From Arthrinium phaeospermum (taxonomy: Eukaryota; Ascomycota; Sordariomycetes; Amphisphaeriales; Apiosporaceae), in NCBI GenBank assembly GCA_006503535.1, contig QYRS01000005.1:1488001-1552000 (forward strand): 64,000 nucleotides of DNA, given 5' to 3'. Of the stretch, positions 12,489 to 23,392 are shown in pieces. Numbering within the stretch: position 1 is the first letter of the stretch; the number at the start of each line of letters is the position of its first letter. The position numbers and the translations under genes are program-made. The notes beneath the pieces are model-generated. The model saw only the letters and a program-made list of their open reading frames with translations, searched no databases and was not told where the DNA came from.

Positions 12489-14187
12489 TCATGTTGAGCT
12501 GCCCGAAGGCCCGATCGCGATTTGCTTGCTGACACTGCCATATTTGGCTTGCCAGGCGTAAAAGTACATGAGAGCAGCAAAGGGCTGCCCGAAGATAGTG
12601 AACGATACCCAGAAAATGCAGTTTCCGACCAACTTCCAGGTAGGGCCCTCTTTCTTGGCCAACGGGAGTGTTATAGCGATCAGTGGAAGTTGTAGCAGCA
12701 TACCGAAAAATGCCACCCCTGTCCGTCATGTCAGCCTGGCTGGTTTCCAGCAGCATGAAGAATGTTACTTACCAATGATGTTGTGCGTTGGCACACCCAC
12801 AGCCAACTCATGCAGAATGGCGGATATGAAGAACACCACTACACTAGAAGCGAAGAAACTGTATCCGCGTTCCACCAAAGGAGAAAAGACATGGCGCTTC
12901 ATAAAGTGCGAAACAGGCTTGTTCCACATCCGCCAATAATCGGCCAAACTGCCAGCATTCCACCAGTCGTCGTAGAATGACCGGTCACCAAATCGTGTGA
13001 CCTCGGCCAAGGCATTCAAAGTGGACTGGAACAAAGCAAAGAAACCGGCCAGCCATATGACCAAAGAAATCGTAGAAAGCTTCAGAAGTCTCTCCAGGAT
13101 CGAGACAAAGTTCAAGGAGTTGATCTTATCATACGAGTTCCTCAGCACTGGCGCAGCATACTGTGCGCTGCAGAACCAGATAAAGACACTTAAGCAGACC
13201 GCCTCACCGACCCGCTTAAGGACGAAAAGCCATCTGATCTTCTCCGTACGTGGGTAGACGGGCTGGTACACGAGTGTTGGTGCCCACCAGAAGTAAGCCA
13301 GATTGGACATGGTAATGTTCTCTGGATATGGGCACTGGGTGTATATTTCGGGTAGGGATGCCAGCTCGCCCCTGATAGGATGCAGATAAGCATGACGCAG
13401 GTCTCTGTTGGTGAGCGCGTAAGAAGCCGTCTTCAACCAGACAACGATGGCGTGCAACTCGGTGAGCGTCCCGATCAGCGGATGGTGAATGTAGTTGTAG
13501 ACCACAAAACTCGTGACGGTGAGAGAAAGGGTGGCATTGATGCCGTGGGCCCATCGAATTCTCCACCACATGATCTTGAAGACTTGCTGCTGATCGACGG
13601 TCGGGCTTGACGACCCTCCGCGACTGATGGCAAGTGCACGGGAGGCCTTGGCTTGTTGCGCCGCGTACAGTTCAATGGAGTGGGCAACCCACAGAAAGCA
13701 CGGGATCAGGAAGTAAAGAGCAAGACCTAGAATCAGGTCTTGGCGCCTGAAATCATGACACGTCAGGCATACCAGATTGCCGTACTAGAGGACGTGTAAG
13801 TATGACTAGCCACGCAACATTGTGAGGTTCAGTAACCTACCTTTTGGAGGTTTTCAATGATGAGGCGCACATTTCCCACGACTGTAGATTGTAAGCATGC
13901 TGACGGAACTGTGTCGGAAGACGGTGTATACCTAAAACTATCACCATCAGGTTTCGAAACCCGACGAAACTGGGCGAAGCAGCAGAATCGTGACTGAGAG
14001 TCGAGGGGCGGACCTTTGAGTGAATTGCTGCAACGTGGCGGTATTTCCTGATGAACGTCTTTCCCTCGGACGTTGTGCCATCTGGCCTGGGCTCGTTCTT
14101 GACAGCTTCGGCAGCGGCTTTATCGGTTCTGCGCAGTGAAGCAGAAACAGCAGCCGTCTCGACGGCAGTTGTCGTAGCGGAATCCAT
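12489..14187 (-). CDS. Diacylglycerol O-acyltransferase, DGAT1 type (MBOAT)
   Basis: Predicted ER membrane enzyme that joins an acyl-CoA to diacylglycerol to make storage triacylglycerol; 512 residues. Four exons: 14187-13932, 13881-13841 (a 41-base microexon), 13784-12773 and 12718-12489. Introns are 50, 56 and 54 bases and phases agree. The N terminus has the conserved VRPSTLSHDS and FRNLMVIVL stretches of the family, followed by LIIENLQKYG across the microexon junction. The MBOAT motif FYDDWWN is at residues 369-375 and the catalytic histidine at about residue 424 (ILHELAVGVPTHNIIG). Multiple hydrophobic segments fill the rest. The related sterol acyltransferases share FYxDWWN, but the sequence after the histidine (HELAVGVP) fits DGAT1 better. 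Confidence 0.9.
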
Positions 14188-15718
14188 AGCGTATCAACGT
14201 TGTCGATTGCCACCAATTGTCACGCTCAATCGCCTGACCACATGGAGCGTAACCCGGCAAGAGGAAGGATTATTATAGTCGGAAGAACAGATAATTAGAA
14301 CAGTTAATACGTCTTTTTTCGCAAAAGACAGCCTTCAGTGGCGTCAAAATCACACCCAGCGCCGAAATGCTTCCCTGGATGAGGGGGCCGAGCCTTCAAG
14401 GTTCGAGTCTAATAAGCTGGGTTTGGTTGGCTTGAGTTGCAATATGGGGAAATGAGTTCTTTCCCCGTCCGGCTTATGGCTGCTGCAGTCGGCTGCGATT
14501 GGCAAAAGGTGGAAGTATTAGATTAAAGGATGAAGGGGTTGAGAAGGTTAAAACCACATCGCACTCTGCATCCAAAGCAAAGCAGTGCCTGGTGTCGGGT
14601 GTCGAGTTATGGGAATTCGGCCTGTCGAGTCCTGGGCGGAGGGGCGAGGACGTCAAGTATCAGGGGGACATACGTCAAGTTGGCTAAGAAAACAACCTGG
14701 TGGAGGGGAAGCCGCAGCCCAAAGATCACCATTGGTCAATTGACCTGGAATGCTACGAGGTTTCCTGCAAGCTGCTCAACAATAACGCCAGAGGACGCAG
14801 GTGTGCCAAGGAGATATATATTTCACTGCAGACCAATCCAGTTTAATTATCGCCATGCAAGGTGCATCGGAAAAGATAGGAGGACCGCTGCGCTCACTGT
14901 GCAAGTGTGCATTGCGTCAAAAGACCCTGGTGATTTAACGGTCCATTTGATGTCCCATTTGATGTCGGGTCGGTCGCAGCGACCGGTAGGTGGGGCTGAC
15001 ATGTGCTGGTGGGAAGATTGAATTCAATTCATTGATTAATGGGGCAGACCCGAGCTGCTCATTCCTCGCCAAACATGACCGGGAAGCGGGAGGCGAGTTC
15101 AGATGGCTTGCTGGTGAGATTCATCGAGTATTTCCCCTCGCATACTACTTTACTATGTGGAAATAATGGCGAAAACGAAAGGCTACCTAGGCCGAAGTAG
15201 AGTTCGATTGAATGGAATGAAGGTCATCTCAGCGTCTCTTACGGAGTACGGAGTACTTCTTGGATGTAGTGGTAATACCAAACTCCACATTTGCAGGACT
15301 CGGCGGGTCGGTTGAGGGATTCTCCGTTTGAGGAAAAGCCAGGTGGGGACTTCCCAGATTTTCAGTGTGAGGTGTTTATGTAAGCAGCTGGAACGTACAG
15401 CTTGCGGCTGTGACCTGTTTGAAAGAGAAGTGGACCTCAGCCATTGAGGCTCAACCCTCAGCGATTCAATTGAACTGGGGCCAACATTGAACATCAACAT
15501 CACGCTTGCAGCCTCATGTGACTTTGGCAAGCATTCCAGCCCGATTTACTGCATTACATAATAATCATTTTAGCCAACTTCTTTCTGTTGGATGCACAAG
15601 TGAACGCGCTGTGCCACGGTTCGTCGCTCAGTAGGGCACCTCGAAGACATCTCGCTGCAGTTTACTACCTTGGTTGGCACGCGCCTCTTTGCTTGTCCAT
15701 GAGATAAAGCACAGCATC
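14188..15718. promoter_or_regulatory. Divergent promoter region, DGAT1 and PFS2
   Basis: This 1.5 kb stretch separates two divergently transcribed genes, so it should hold both promoters. It contains a near-perfect direct repeat of ACGGAGT at about 15240-15255; the same TACGGAGTA-like word recurs as TACTCCGTA in other gaps of the window (near 27.8 and 57.1 kb). No coding region is evident. The boundaries of the two promoters cannot be set from sequence alone. Confidence 0.55.
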
Positions 15719-17604
15719 ATGTCCTACGACACGCGTGGGGACTACGGAGGGGGCGGAGGAGACGACGGGGGCAGATTTGTACGAGCACGCGGCCGGCGGC
15801 CAGTCACCGACTATGGCGCCACCATGGCCCATTGGATGCGCAACCGCAACCCTCGGTACAAGGGTTCTTTTCAAGGCGAAGCTGAGCGCCCTAGTGCCAG
15901 TTATATCGTCGACGTAAGTGACTGCTACGAATCCGACAGGCTCTGTAGCCAATACTGATTTCCTTATAGATGTTTCCTCCGCTGGCGCGAGTTACCAGCC
16001 CTGCGGACTCGGTGCCCGTGAAGCACCTGCACTCGTCACTCAACAAAATTAAGCATCCAGTCAATATCGTTCGCTGGACGCCCGAGGGCCGTAGACTACT
16101 GACTGCGTCCAGCAGTGGCGAGTTCACCCTCTGGAACGGTACCGGCTTCAACTTTGAGACTATCATGCAGGCTCACGATGTAGCCATCCGTGCGATGGCC
16201 TATTCCCACAGTGATGACTGGTTAATCTCAGCCGACCATGACGGTACCATCAAATATTGGCAGCCCAACTTCAACAATGTCCAGGTGATTCATGGCCATC
16301 AAGATCCAATAAGAGACCTTGCTTTCAGCCCCAACGATGCCAAGTTCGTCACGGCGTCGGATGATTCAACGCTGAGGATATTCGACTTCAGTGGAGGTGT
16401 CGCAGAGAACACACTACAAGGCCATGGCTGGGATGCGAAGAGCTGCGACTGGCACCCGAACAAAGGCGTTATCGTATCAGGGTCCAAGGATCATCTGGTG
16501 AAACTGTGGGATCCTAGATCAGGACGTTGTTTAACTACCCTCCATGGACACAAAAACACCATCACAAAGACCTCGTTCGAGCGGGTCCGGGGAAACTGCC
16601 TTGCCACATCAGCTCGAGATCAGACCGCTCGAGTCTTTGATCTGAGAATGATGCGTGATGTTTGTTTGCTAAAAGGACACGAGAAGGACATTTCCACCTT
16701 GACATGGCATCCTACACATCCGAACCTGCTAAGCACAGGTGGCTCCGAAGGTTCTCTTTTCCACTACATCTTGGACGAGCCCAATACACCGGCCGGACAG
16801 CCTATCAGCATCAGCCCTTACGAAAGCTCCGATCCCTTGTCTGCACCGTCACAGACGATATACCCTGCCCACAAGATACCTTACGCGCACGACTTCGCAA
16901 TATGGTCGCTGGACTGGCATCCGCTAGGCCACATACTCGCGTCAGGCTCCAACGACAGGATCACGAGATTCTGGTCTCGTGCTCGGCCCGGCGAGACCGA
17001 AATCTTCCAAGACAGGTATCATATAGGAGAGGCAGCCGCCGAGGCGCAAGGAACATGGCACCGACGAGATGGTCGCCGTCAACGCCAGGAAGAGGAGGAG
17101 CAGGAGATAGAAGACGAGGCAGAGGGCTTGGTAGACCAGAAGATGCCTATCAAGCAACTCGGCGGAGGACTGCCTGGTCTGCCTGGCTTGTCGCTACCGA
17201 TTGGCGGTATTCCTCCGCCGCCCCAGATCCCTGGTGTTGGATCTGCACCGCCGTCTACTATCCCTCTTCCCTTCCCATTACCCGATATGAACGGGGCTGC
17301 ACCTCCCCCGCCGCTGCCAGGCATGGATCCTACCAACCCTGCGGATTTCGCCAAGATTGCGGAAATGATGCAAAAAGCTGGCGTCCCTCTTCCCCCACCT
17401 CCCGGCATGTTGCCCCCCGGCTTCGCCCCTCCGGCGAACTTTGTGCTGCCTGCCGGGTTCCCACCGCCCCCTGTTCCACCCGGAAACGCGGCGATGGATG
17501 CGGTTGGTAATGCAAATGCGGCACGCCGGAGGGCTCCTCTTCCTAGTCAAGAGGATAGCCTGCGTGCAGAACAGAAAACAGGAAACTATACGAGAGTACG
17601 GTAG
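15719..17604 (+). CDS. PFS2: Polyadenylation factor subunit Pfs2 (WD40)
   Basis: Predicted nuclear scaffold of the cleavage and polyadenylation factor that forms mRNA 3' ends, related to yeast Pfs2 and animal WDR33; 609 residues. Two exons, 15719-15913 and 15970-17604, split by a 56-base intron with a GTAAGT donor. I chose the ATG at 15719 (adenine at -3), which gives [10 protein letters not shown]; the frame is open further upstream only through non-ATG codons. The N terminus has a conserved [14 protein letters not shown] segment. Seven WD40 repeats follow from about residue 90 to 400, with recognisable GH...WD units. Then comes an acidic, charged helix (about 415-450) and a long Pro and Gly-rich tail of variable sequence, typical of the fungal proteins. 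The assignment is firm. Confidence 0.95.
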
Positions 17605-18258
17605 TAGACGTGCTGCTATGGTTGAGAAGCTTGGTGCTTCTTAGGAGCGAGCATTTTGCCAGGCACGTAGTGTAACAATAGTCACGTTTTGGAAACCCAA
17701 TGGATCAATTTAATATACCAGCAAGGGTTATTCAGCTAGCGGAGCAAAGCGTTCCACAAAAGACATCGGTTTCTTATTCACTATATCCAGATACAGGGCA
17801 TTTGATATGCTCACGGGTGTTTCCTAACAACTTTGACACAGTGAGCTCTGAGATTGTTGCCAATATAATGACATATGCCATCTGGTTTGTCGATGATATT
17901 ATGCTATGCTATGCTGTGCTACGCTATCTGTATCTATATGTACATGATACGCCCTTTCTCTACTTTCTCCCTGTTCGGCGAACCAATAATCTCAATGCGT
18001 TGCAAATGCAGGCGACCTGAAGCCTCATCGTTAGTAAGATGGGCCAATCTCCCACCAGGCCCGAGGCCAACTCAAATCGCGGAAGAACAAAGAAGCTCCG
18101 TGCCATACACCTTGACAGCTTAAATTCCAAAACTTGTAAACGAAATGCATGATACAAGATTAGAGTTAAGGTTCCATTCCACCTCTAGAACGCGGGCATA
18201 TACCCATTCTCTATTTACAGTTGCAACCCCTCTTCTCCTTGTGCCTTGGAGACCACGT
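17605..18258. other. Convergent 3' flanks of PFS2 and the nuclease gene
   Basis: This 650-base gap lies between two converging genes, so both terminators should be here. It includes a degenerate pentanucleotide run (TATGC-like) at about 17902-17925. I see no gene. Confidence 0.6.
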
Positions 18259-19323
18259 TTAACGCTTCGCAGGAGGCTTCGCGAAAGCCTTCTGTCGGTC
18301 CGCGTAGTCCTTGATGACGAGGGCGCACGTCGTGTCGGCGCAGAGGCGCTTGCGGCGCTGGACGGGCAGCTTGGAGGCGAACTCGAGGCCGCTGGCGCGC
18401 TCGACGGCCTCGACGGGGACCTCGAAGTCGGTGATGGGCTTCTCGTTGGGGATGGGGGCGTTGGGCAGGACAAAGGCGCCGATGGCGACGTTGCCGCCGA
18501 CGGCGCCGTCCTCGGCGAAGATGACCTTGTAGAAGTGGGTGGGCACGGCGACGTTGGGCGGGTTGCCGATGACCTCGTACTTGACGTACCACTTGTTGTC
18601 GGCCGGGTCCTTCTTGGGCAGGTAGAGCGGGCCCGTCACGATGCGCACCGAGGGGTAGCGCACCGTCAGGCGCCGGCAGAAGTCCTCAAAGTGCGCCCAG
18701 TAGTCCCGGTTGAAGCCCTCGCCCACCTGCGGGCACATGTTGGTCAGGAAGAAGGTCCCGTCCATGGCCGGCTGGCTCCATTTCGCGTCCGCCGCGGGCA
18801 CCTGGTGGCCCCGGTCGTAGCCCGACCGGTAGTAGTCCTTGAGCTTGGCGCGGAACTTTTCGGGCACCGACTCGTCCTCGTGGAAGGCACTGTGCTTGCG
18901 GTCGGCGTCCTTGGCCGCAAGCGACGCCGGCGTGATGTGCTCGATGACCCAGTGCGGGTTGCGCAGGCGTCGGTCGAAGGAGGAGACGAGGGCGGCGCGC
19001 GTGGCGATGTCGGCGACGGGGCCGGGGAAGCCGTACTCGAACAGGCCGGAGGGGTCCACGGGCGCCCCGAAGAGTGCCGCAGGTGCGGAGGTGGACAGGC
19101 CGGTCTGTTGCGCGGGGGCGGGCTTGAATATCTGATTGGCGGGGATGGGCACCGGTGCCGAGGTGGCGCTAGGCGAGGTTGATACGGTTGTTGTGGTAGT
19201 GGATATTGTCTTGGTGTCGAGCTTGCGATCGGAGGGGGAGCGTAACGAATACATTCCGGCTGTGAAGGCGGCGCCAGCTCCAGCACTGGCAGCAGCGATA
19301 ATGGCAAGTGTAGATTTAGACAT
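18259..19323 (-). CDS. NUC1: Mitochondrial DNA/RNA non-specific nuclease (EndoG/Nuc1)
   Basis: Predicted mitochondrial nuclease of the endonuclease G family, active on DNA and RNA and linked in yeast to mitochondrial DNA turnover and cell death; 354 residues, one exon, ATG at 19323. An N-terminal hydrophobic segment (about residues 5-25) matches the membrane or import signal of Nuc1 proteins. A Thr, Ser and Pro-rich linker runs to about residue 80. The nuclease domain follows, with the diagnostic DRGH at residues 170-173 (H173 is the expected general base) and the metal-binding asparagine region TNMCPQ at about 194-199. The length is normal for fungal Nuc1. Third codon positions are very rich in GC, which creates a 345-codon false frame on the opposite strand. 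Confidence 0.94.
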   Translation of the reverse strand: MSKSTLAIIAAASAGAGAAFTAGMYSLRSPSDRKLDTKTISTTTTTVSTSPSATSAPVPIPANQIFKPAPAQQTGLSTSAPAALFGAPVDPSGLFEYGFPGPVADIATRAALVSSFDRRLRNPHWVIEHITPASLAAKDADRKHSAFHEDESVPEKFRAKLKDYYRSGYDRGHQVPAADAKWSQPAMDGTFFLTNMCPQVGEGFNRDYWAHFEDFCRRLTVRYPSVRIVTGPLYLPKKDPADNKWYVKYEVIGNPPNVAVPTHFYKVIFAEDGAVGGNVAIGAFVLPNAPIPNEKPITDFEVPVEAVERASGLEFASKLPVQRRKRLCADTTCALVIKDYADRQKAFAKPPAKR

Positions 19324-21106
19324 CCTGGCGACTTTTGACCGGCTCCCTATGGGAGCTCGCTGGCGGTATCGAGGTTTTATACGAGAAAGAGGGAATTAAG
19401 GCAGCGTACGGTGTCTGAAGGGAAAACCGGTCAGGCGTTGGGTGGCTGTGAGGGTATGAGCAACACGCATGCACGCGGGAAGGTGCGACGCCTGCTTCTC
19501 GGCGGCCCTCGTGGTGATGGAGGGGTGGTCGCTGTTCCAAACTTGGTCTCGAATGGGCACTTGGAGGGAAAATTCACCGAATTTCTCAGCCTCGAGACGA
19601 GTTAGGACAAGGCTAAGGGAAGTCGGCTGGGCTGCAGGTACGGCGCTTATCCCTGTTGTTCGTGATTTGGTGCCGCGACCATGGGAATGTTTCGAGCACT
19701 TGACTATTGATGCGAGATCGAAATCGTTTATGGGGCATATAACTTCTCGATCTCCCCGAGCAATTGTATGATGGCATTTGCTATCTTTATCATCCTCTGA
19801 GCAATCTCGTCTACTGTCTGTTGACTTGGAGAGGTCACACTTCTCGGCCCTGTGCAGCTTGTTCCATTAGTGCGATGCAGGGTACCAGCCAGTCATCCAG
19901 TTGATCCCGCCCAATAGGAAGGGACATTTACAACACACCGACCGCGCTCGCCCAAAGTTGCTGCTACCTTTACCTTATGTACTTCAATAGTGAGATCGTC
20001 CATGCGGGAGACAATAACGACCGCAAGATCGATGTATACACCTATATCATTTATCGGAGTGTCTACAAGCTTGGTTATCTCCATTCGGGCGTTATGCGCC
20101 ATGTGCGCGTTGACAACATGCTGTCTGGTGTAGGTCACCTTTGGTGCTCAAGTCTGGTTAGCCCCAGAGTCTTGTCAAAGGCACCACCTGAGCTTCTAGG
20201 TTACTGCTCCCAGCCTATGGACAAGATGCCGAAGACAATAGTTAGATTCTGATTCGCGGCGCGGGGGCACGATGCTTGATATCTACCCGTGCGTGCAGGG
20301 AACCCCACCACCCAGGTACTTTAACGTTGAATGATCTCCCGGCGGCCCTGGTTAGCACCGATCTGCCCTGCCAATGCCATGCGCGGTTGCTGAAGATTTT
20401 AGTCGCAATCGCTCCTGCTCTGTCCTATCGTGTGCTTCCCTTTTCCCTAGTGTAGGTAGGTAGGTATGCAAGAAATGACCTGACCAAGTTCTGTCAATAG
20501 TCAAACTGGGAAGAAAAAGAAGAAAAAGTATAATCCAGATGCTATCTTCTCACCGACCATTGGCAGGCGTTCTTACTGCGGTAATCCCTCTCAATAATGG
20601 CCATCAAGGTGCTTGCCATGCAGCTGAGGCGGGATGCTTGGCATGCCATCATAGGCCCAAACGCATGCACCCCCATGTACAAAATGTACAAAACCGCCTT
20701 GTCGCGACTAGCTGTCCGCCTCCTTCCTGCTACTGCAAGCCCGTAACGACTCATTCTCCTGGCAGGTACCCCCTTTTGATGATTTCATGTCGGCTGATGT
20801 CGTGAAGTTGCGTCTTACTCCTCCTTTCCTATTGTACATATACTATATACAAAAGGGCTGGTCCGTTCACAAGCGCTTCTTTGTTCCTGCCCACTTCCGT
20901 TTCAAGACCTTTCGACCGGCGCGCTCTGTTCACGCCCACGCTCACGTTCGCGATCCTACCAAGCTCTCCGGAACGAACCACGACTAACGAACGATACGCC
21001 GATGCTCCCCTAAATACCAAACTAGCCACATCTCTCGCGAACCCGATCGAAGGGTACGGCTACTGCAAGGCACCGACCGGCCAGACGTCATTGACAAGAA
21101 CCAATC
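19324..21106. promoter_or_regulatory. Divergent promoter region, nuclease and zinc transporter
   Basis: These 1.8 kb separate two divergently transcribed genes and should contain both promoters. A TAGG microsatellite lies at 20453-20466. Short open frames here (up to 100 codons) have no coding character that I recognise. No zinc-responsive element can be named with confidence. Confidence 0.5.
20453..20466. repeat. TAGG microsatellite
   Basis: The sequence holds three and a half copies of TAGG, about 640 bases upstream of the zinc transporter start codon. It is one of several such runs in the non-coding parts of this window. Confidence 0.9.
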
Positions 21107-22859
21107 ATGGAGGCCATGGATGGAACAGGTCTCAATAACGACACGAGGGGGTGGATCATGTGTCTCGTGGCCGGCGTTGGTGGGTGACCATAACCACCCA
21201 CACTCTGTATATCATTCACCTGATATGCTGACTCTTTTATCATAGCTTGTGTCTTCGGCGCGAGTATCATTTTTGTCGACAAGCTCGTCCGCCTGTTCCC
21301 TGGGAAGCGGGACTTCAGCATCCAGGAGAATAGTACTTTCCTGGCCTGCTCGTTGAGTCTGAGCTTTGGTGTCATGGTATGTACCTACCGTACAGTCCTG
21401 CATGTCGGCTGCCCACGCAGGTGCTTTTTCTTGTGGCTTGTTACTTACAAGGCACCCACCGCCCTAGATCTTCATGTCGTTGTACAGCATGCTTCCCGAG
21501 GCAAAGAGCTACCTTAAGAAGGGCGGCATCTCGGAACAAACCTCTGGTTTCATACTGATGGGATGCTTTATTGGTGGATTCGTCGGCATACAAGTACTAT
21601 CGCGGTTGTTTCATCAGTTTCTGCCTTCGCATGTAGTCGACTGTGACCACAGCCACGATGATCCCGCCCATGAAGGACACGCCCATGCCCATGATACTAC
21701 CCGGAGGCAGTCACGCGCACGCGCTAGAAGCTCCGACAAACACCGCGAAGTTCCAGATGGGTACATTGGTGGCCCAAGGGTATCATCCGTAGGCGCCAAC
21801 GGACATGCCACCGAATCTTCTCCTCTGCTCCCGGCGGAAAATAGAGTGAACGGTCAGCCAGCTGGACTGGCAAGGCCGGAGACCGGGGTCAGTGACACCA
21901 TGGGTCAGCCTTTTTACCCTAACCGTGCCATTCGGAGCAAGACCGCAACGCTGGAAAGACGACCTTCAATGCTGCAAGTACAGAAACGGGTCATGTCATT
22001 TGTGAAGGACACGAAAGCCAACTGTGATGAGTCGGGGCCTTGCTATGGTTACTCGGATCCCTGTGGCCTTGAATGCTTCAAACACCTGAGTAGCCGCACC
22101 GTCTCCCGTGCTTCGACGCTTCTGCGTACAGCAACGGGTACTTTTCATCCTGGAGCACATGACCTGAGGAGGTTGGATGAACAAGGCGGCAATGACGAGG
22201 GCCACAGCGTTGCTCTGACAAGCCCGAGCTGCCGAACAAGCCGGACTCATTCCAGAGATAGCCACCATCACCATGCAGATCACTGCGAGGTTCTGGAAGA
22301 CTGCCCGGAGAGGGAAGAATGCGCCTCCATGCACTCCGAGGACCTGGAAGCCCAGCATCATCACCACGTAGCCGAGAACGCCTTTTTGTCGATCGGACTG
22401 CAGACATCGGTGGCCATCGCTCTACACAAGTTCCCCGAGGGCTTCATAACTTACGCTACGAATCATGCGAACCCAGCCCTAGGCTTCAACGTCTTCCTCG
22501 CACTTTTCGTTCATAACATCTCTGAGGGCTTTGCTCTGGCTCTGCCGCTCTACATGGCACTTGGTAGTCGTTTCAAGGCCATGCTCTGGTCTTCTGTCCT
22601 AGGCGGACTGAGCCAGCCACTGGGCGCGGGCATTGCCGTTCTGTGGTTCCAGCTGGCCAAGCGGACGCACATGACTCCCACGTCTGTGTTTTACGGATGC
22701 CTTTTTGGCGCCACCGCCGGAATCATGGCGAGCGTGGCACTGCAACTTTTTGTCGAAAGCTTGAGTTTGAACCACAACCGCAACATGAGCATTTTCTTCG
22801 CGTTCTTGGGCATGTCTCTTCTGGGACTGAGCAATGCTTTTACTTCTGATGCACATTAG
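21107..22859 (+). CDS. ZIP-family zinc transporter, Zrt3-like
   Basis: Predicted ZIP metal transporter of 531 residues, most like yeast Zrt3, which releases zinc from the vacuole. Three exons: 21107-21179, 21246-21376 and 21468-22859, with introns of 66 and 91 bases. The start is the ATG at 21107 (MEAMDGTGLN). The N-terminal half has three helices, then a long loop (about residues 120-370) with several His-rich clusters (DHSHDD, HAHAH, HHHH) and a Cys-rich patch, likely metal-sensing or metal-delivering. The C-terminal half holds the two transport motifs in adjacent helices: HKFPEG at about 388-393 and HNISEG at about 417-422. Family membership is certain. Vacuolar location is inferred from the Zrt3-like arrangement. 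Confidence 0.92.
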
Positions 22860-23392
22860 CGTGGGAGGAAGGGCACTGGTGTTTGCTGAATCGGATGGTT
22901 TGCTATGAAATGATGTTCATGGATGTAATGGGTTCCGGCCCAATACCGCAGTATAGCTTACGGGATTCCTTCGCCCGCCATACTCGAACATTGGAACTAA
23001 AGTAATGGCTGAATTTGCATTACGATGGGAGTTATGGGTATTCAAACTGGTTTGCATAGGTCTAGGCGGCTTGCGATATTATTTTCAGGGATGGTTGGAC
23101 ATTCTTATAGATGACTTGGGTATTTCTATTTCCGCGTATATCATCAAGCTCGCGGTAGGCCAGGCAAAAATCTGGATATCTTTAAATATACAAAAGCCTC
23201 GATTACCAACTCGTCTTTGATATATCGTGCAAAGAATTGTCACTCGTACCAAAAGCACCTAGCAGCGAGCGGTGTCTATCCTCAAATGACCTGAAGCTTA
23301 GTAAATTGGATATTATAATCTGTTCGTCACGATCCCCAAGATCGCAAGTGTCGTTTCTGCCTCACAAGTTCCATACGTATATACATCAATCA
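22860..23392. other. Convergent 3' flanks of the zinc transporter and PEX8
   Basis: This 530-base gap lies between converging stop codons. A 71-codon open frame at 23005-23220 is hydrophobic but has no features that support a gene. Terminators of both neighbours are expected here. Confidence 0.6.

Noticed and set aside
13742..13772. Possible extra intron in the DGAT1 gene (GTATGC to CAG)
   Set aside because: It would be only about 28 bases long, too short to splice, and the read-through sequence fits the family.
14385..14420. tRNA-like GGTTCGAGTC sequence
   Set aside because: The bases next to it do not form a T-stem, and no matching acceptor stem or D-arm is present upstream.
16662..17510. 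282-codon plus-strand frame in another phase of PFS2
   Set aside because: It overlaps the WD40 and proline-rich coding region of PFS2 and has Arg-rich random composition.
18145..19182. 345-codon open frame on the plus strand
   Set aside because: It lies opposite the nuclease gene and is rich in Gly, Asp, Val and Arg, which is what a GC3-rich gene produces when read backwards. The minus strand carries the DRGH nuclease motif.
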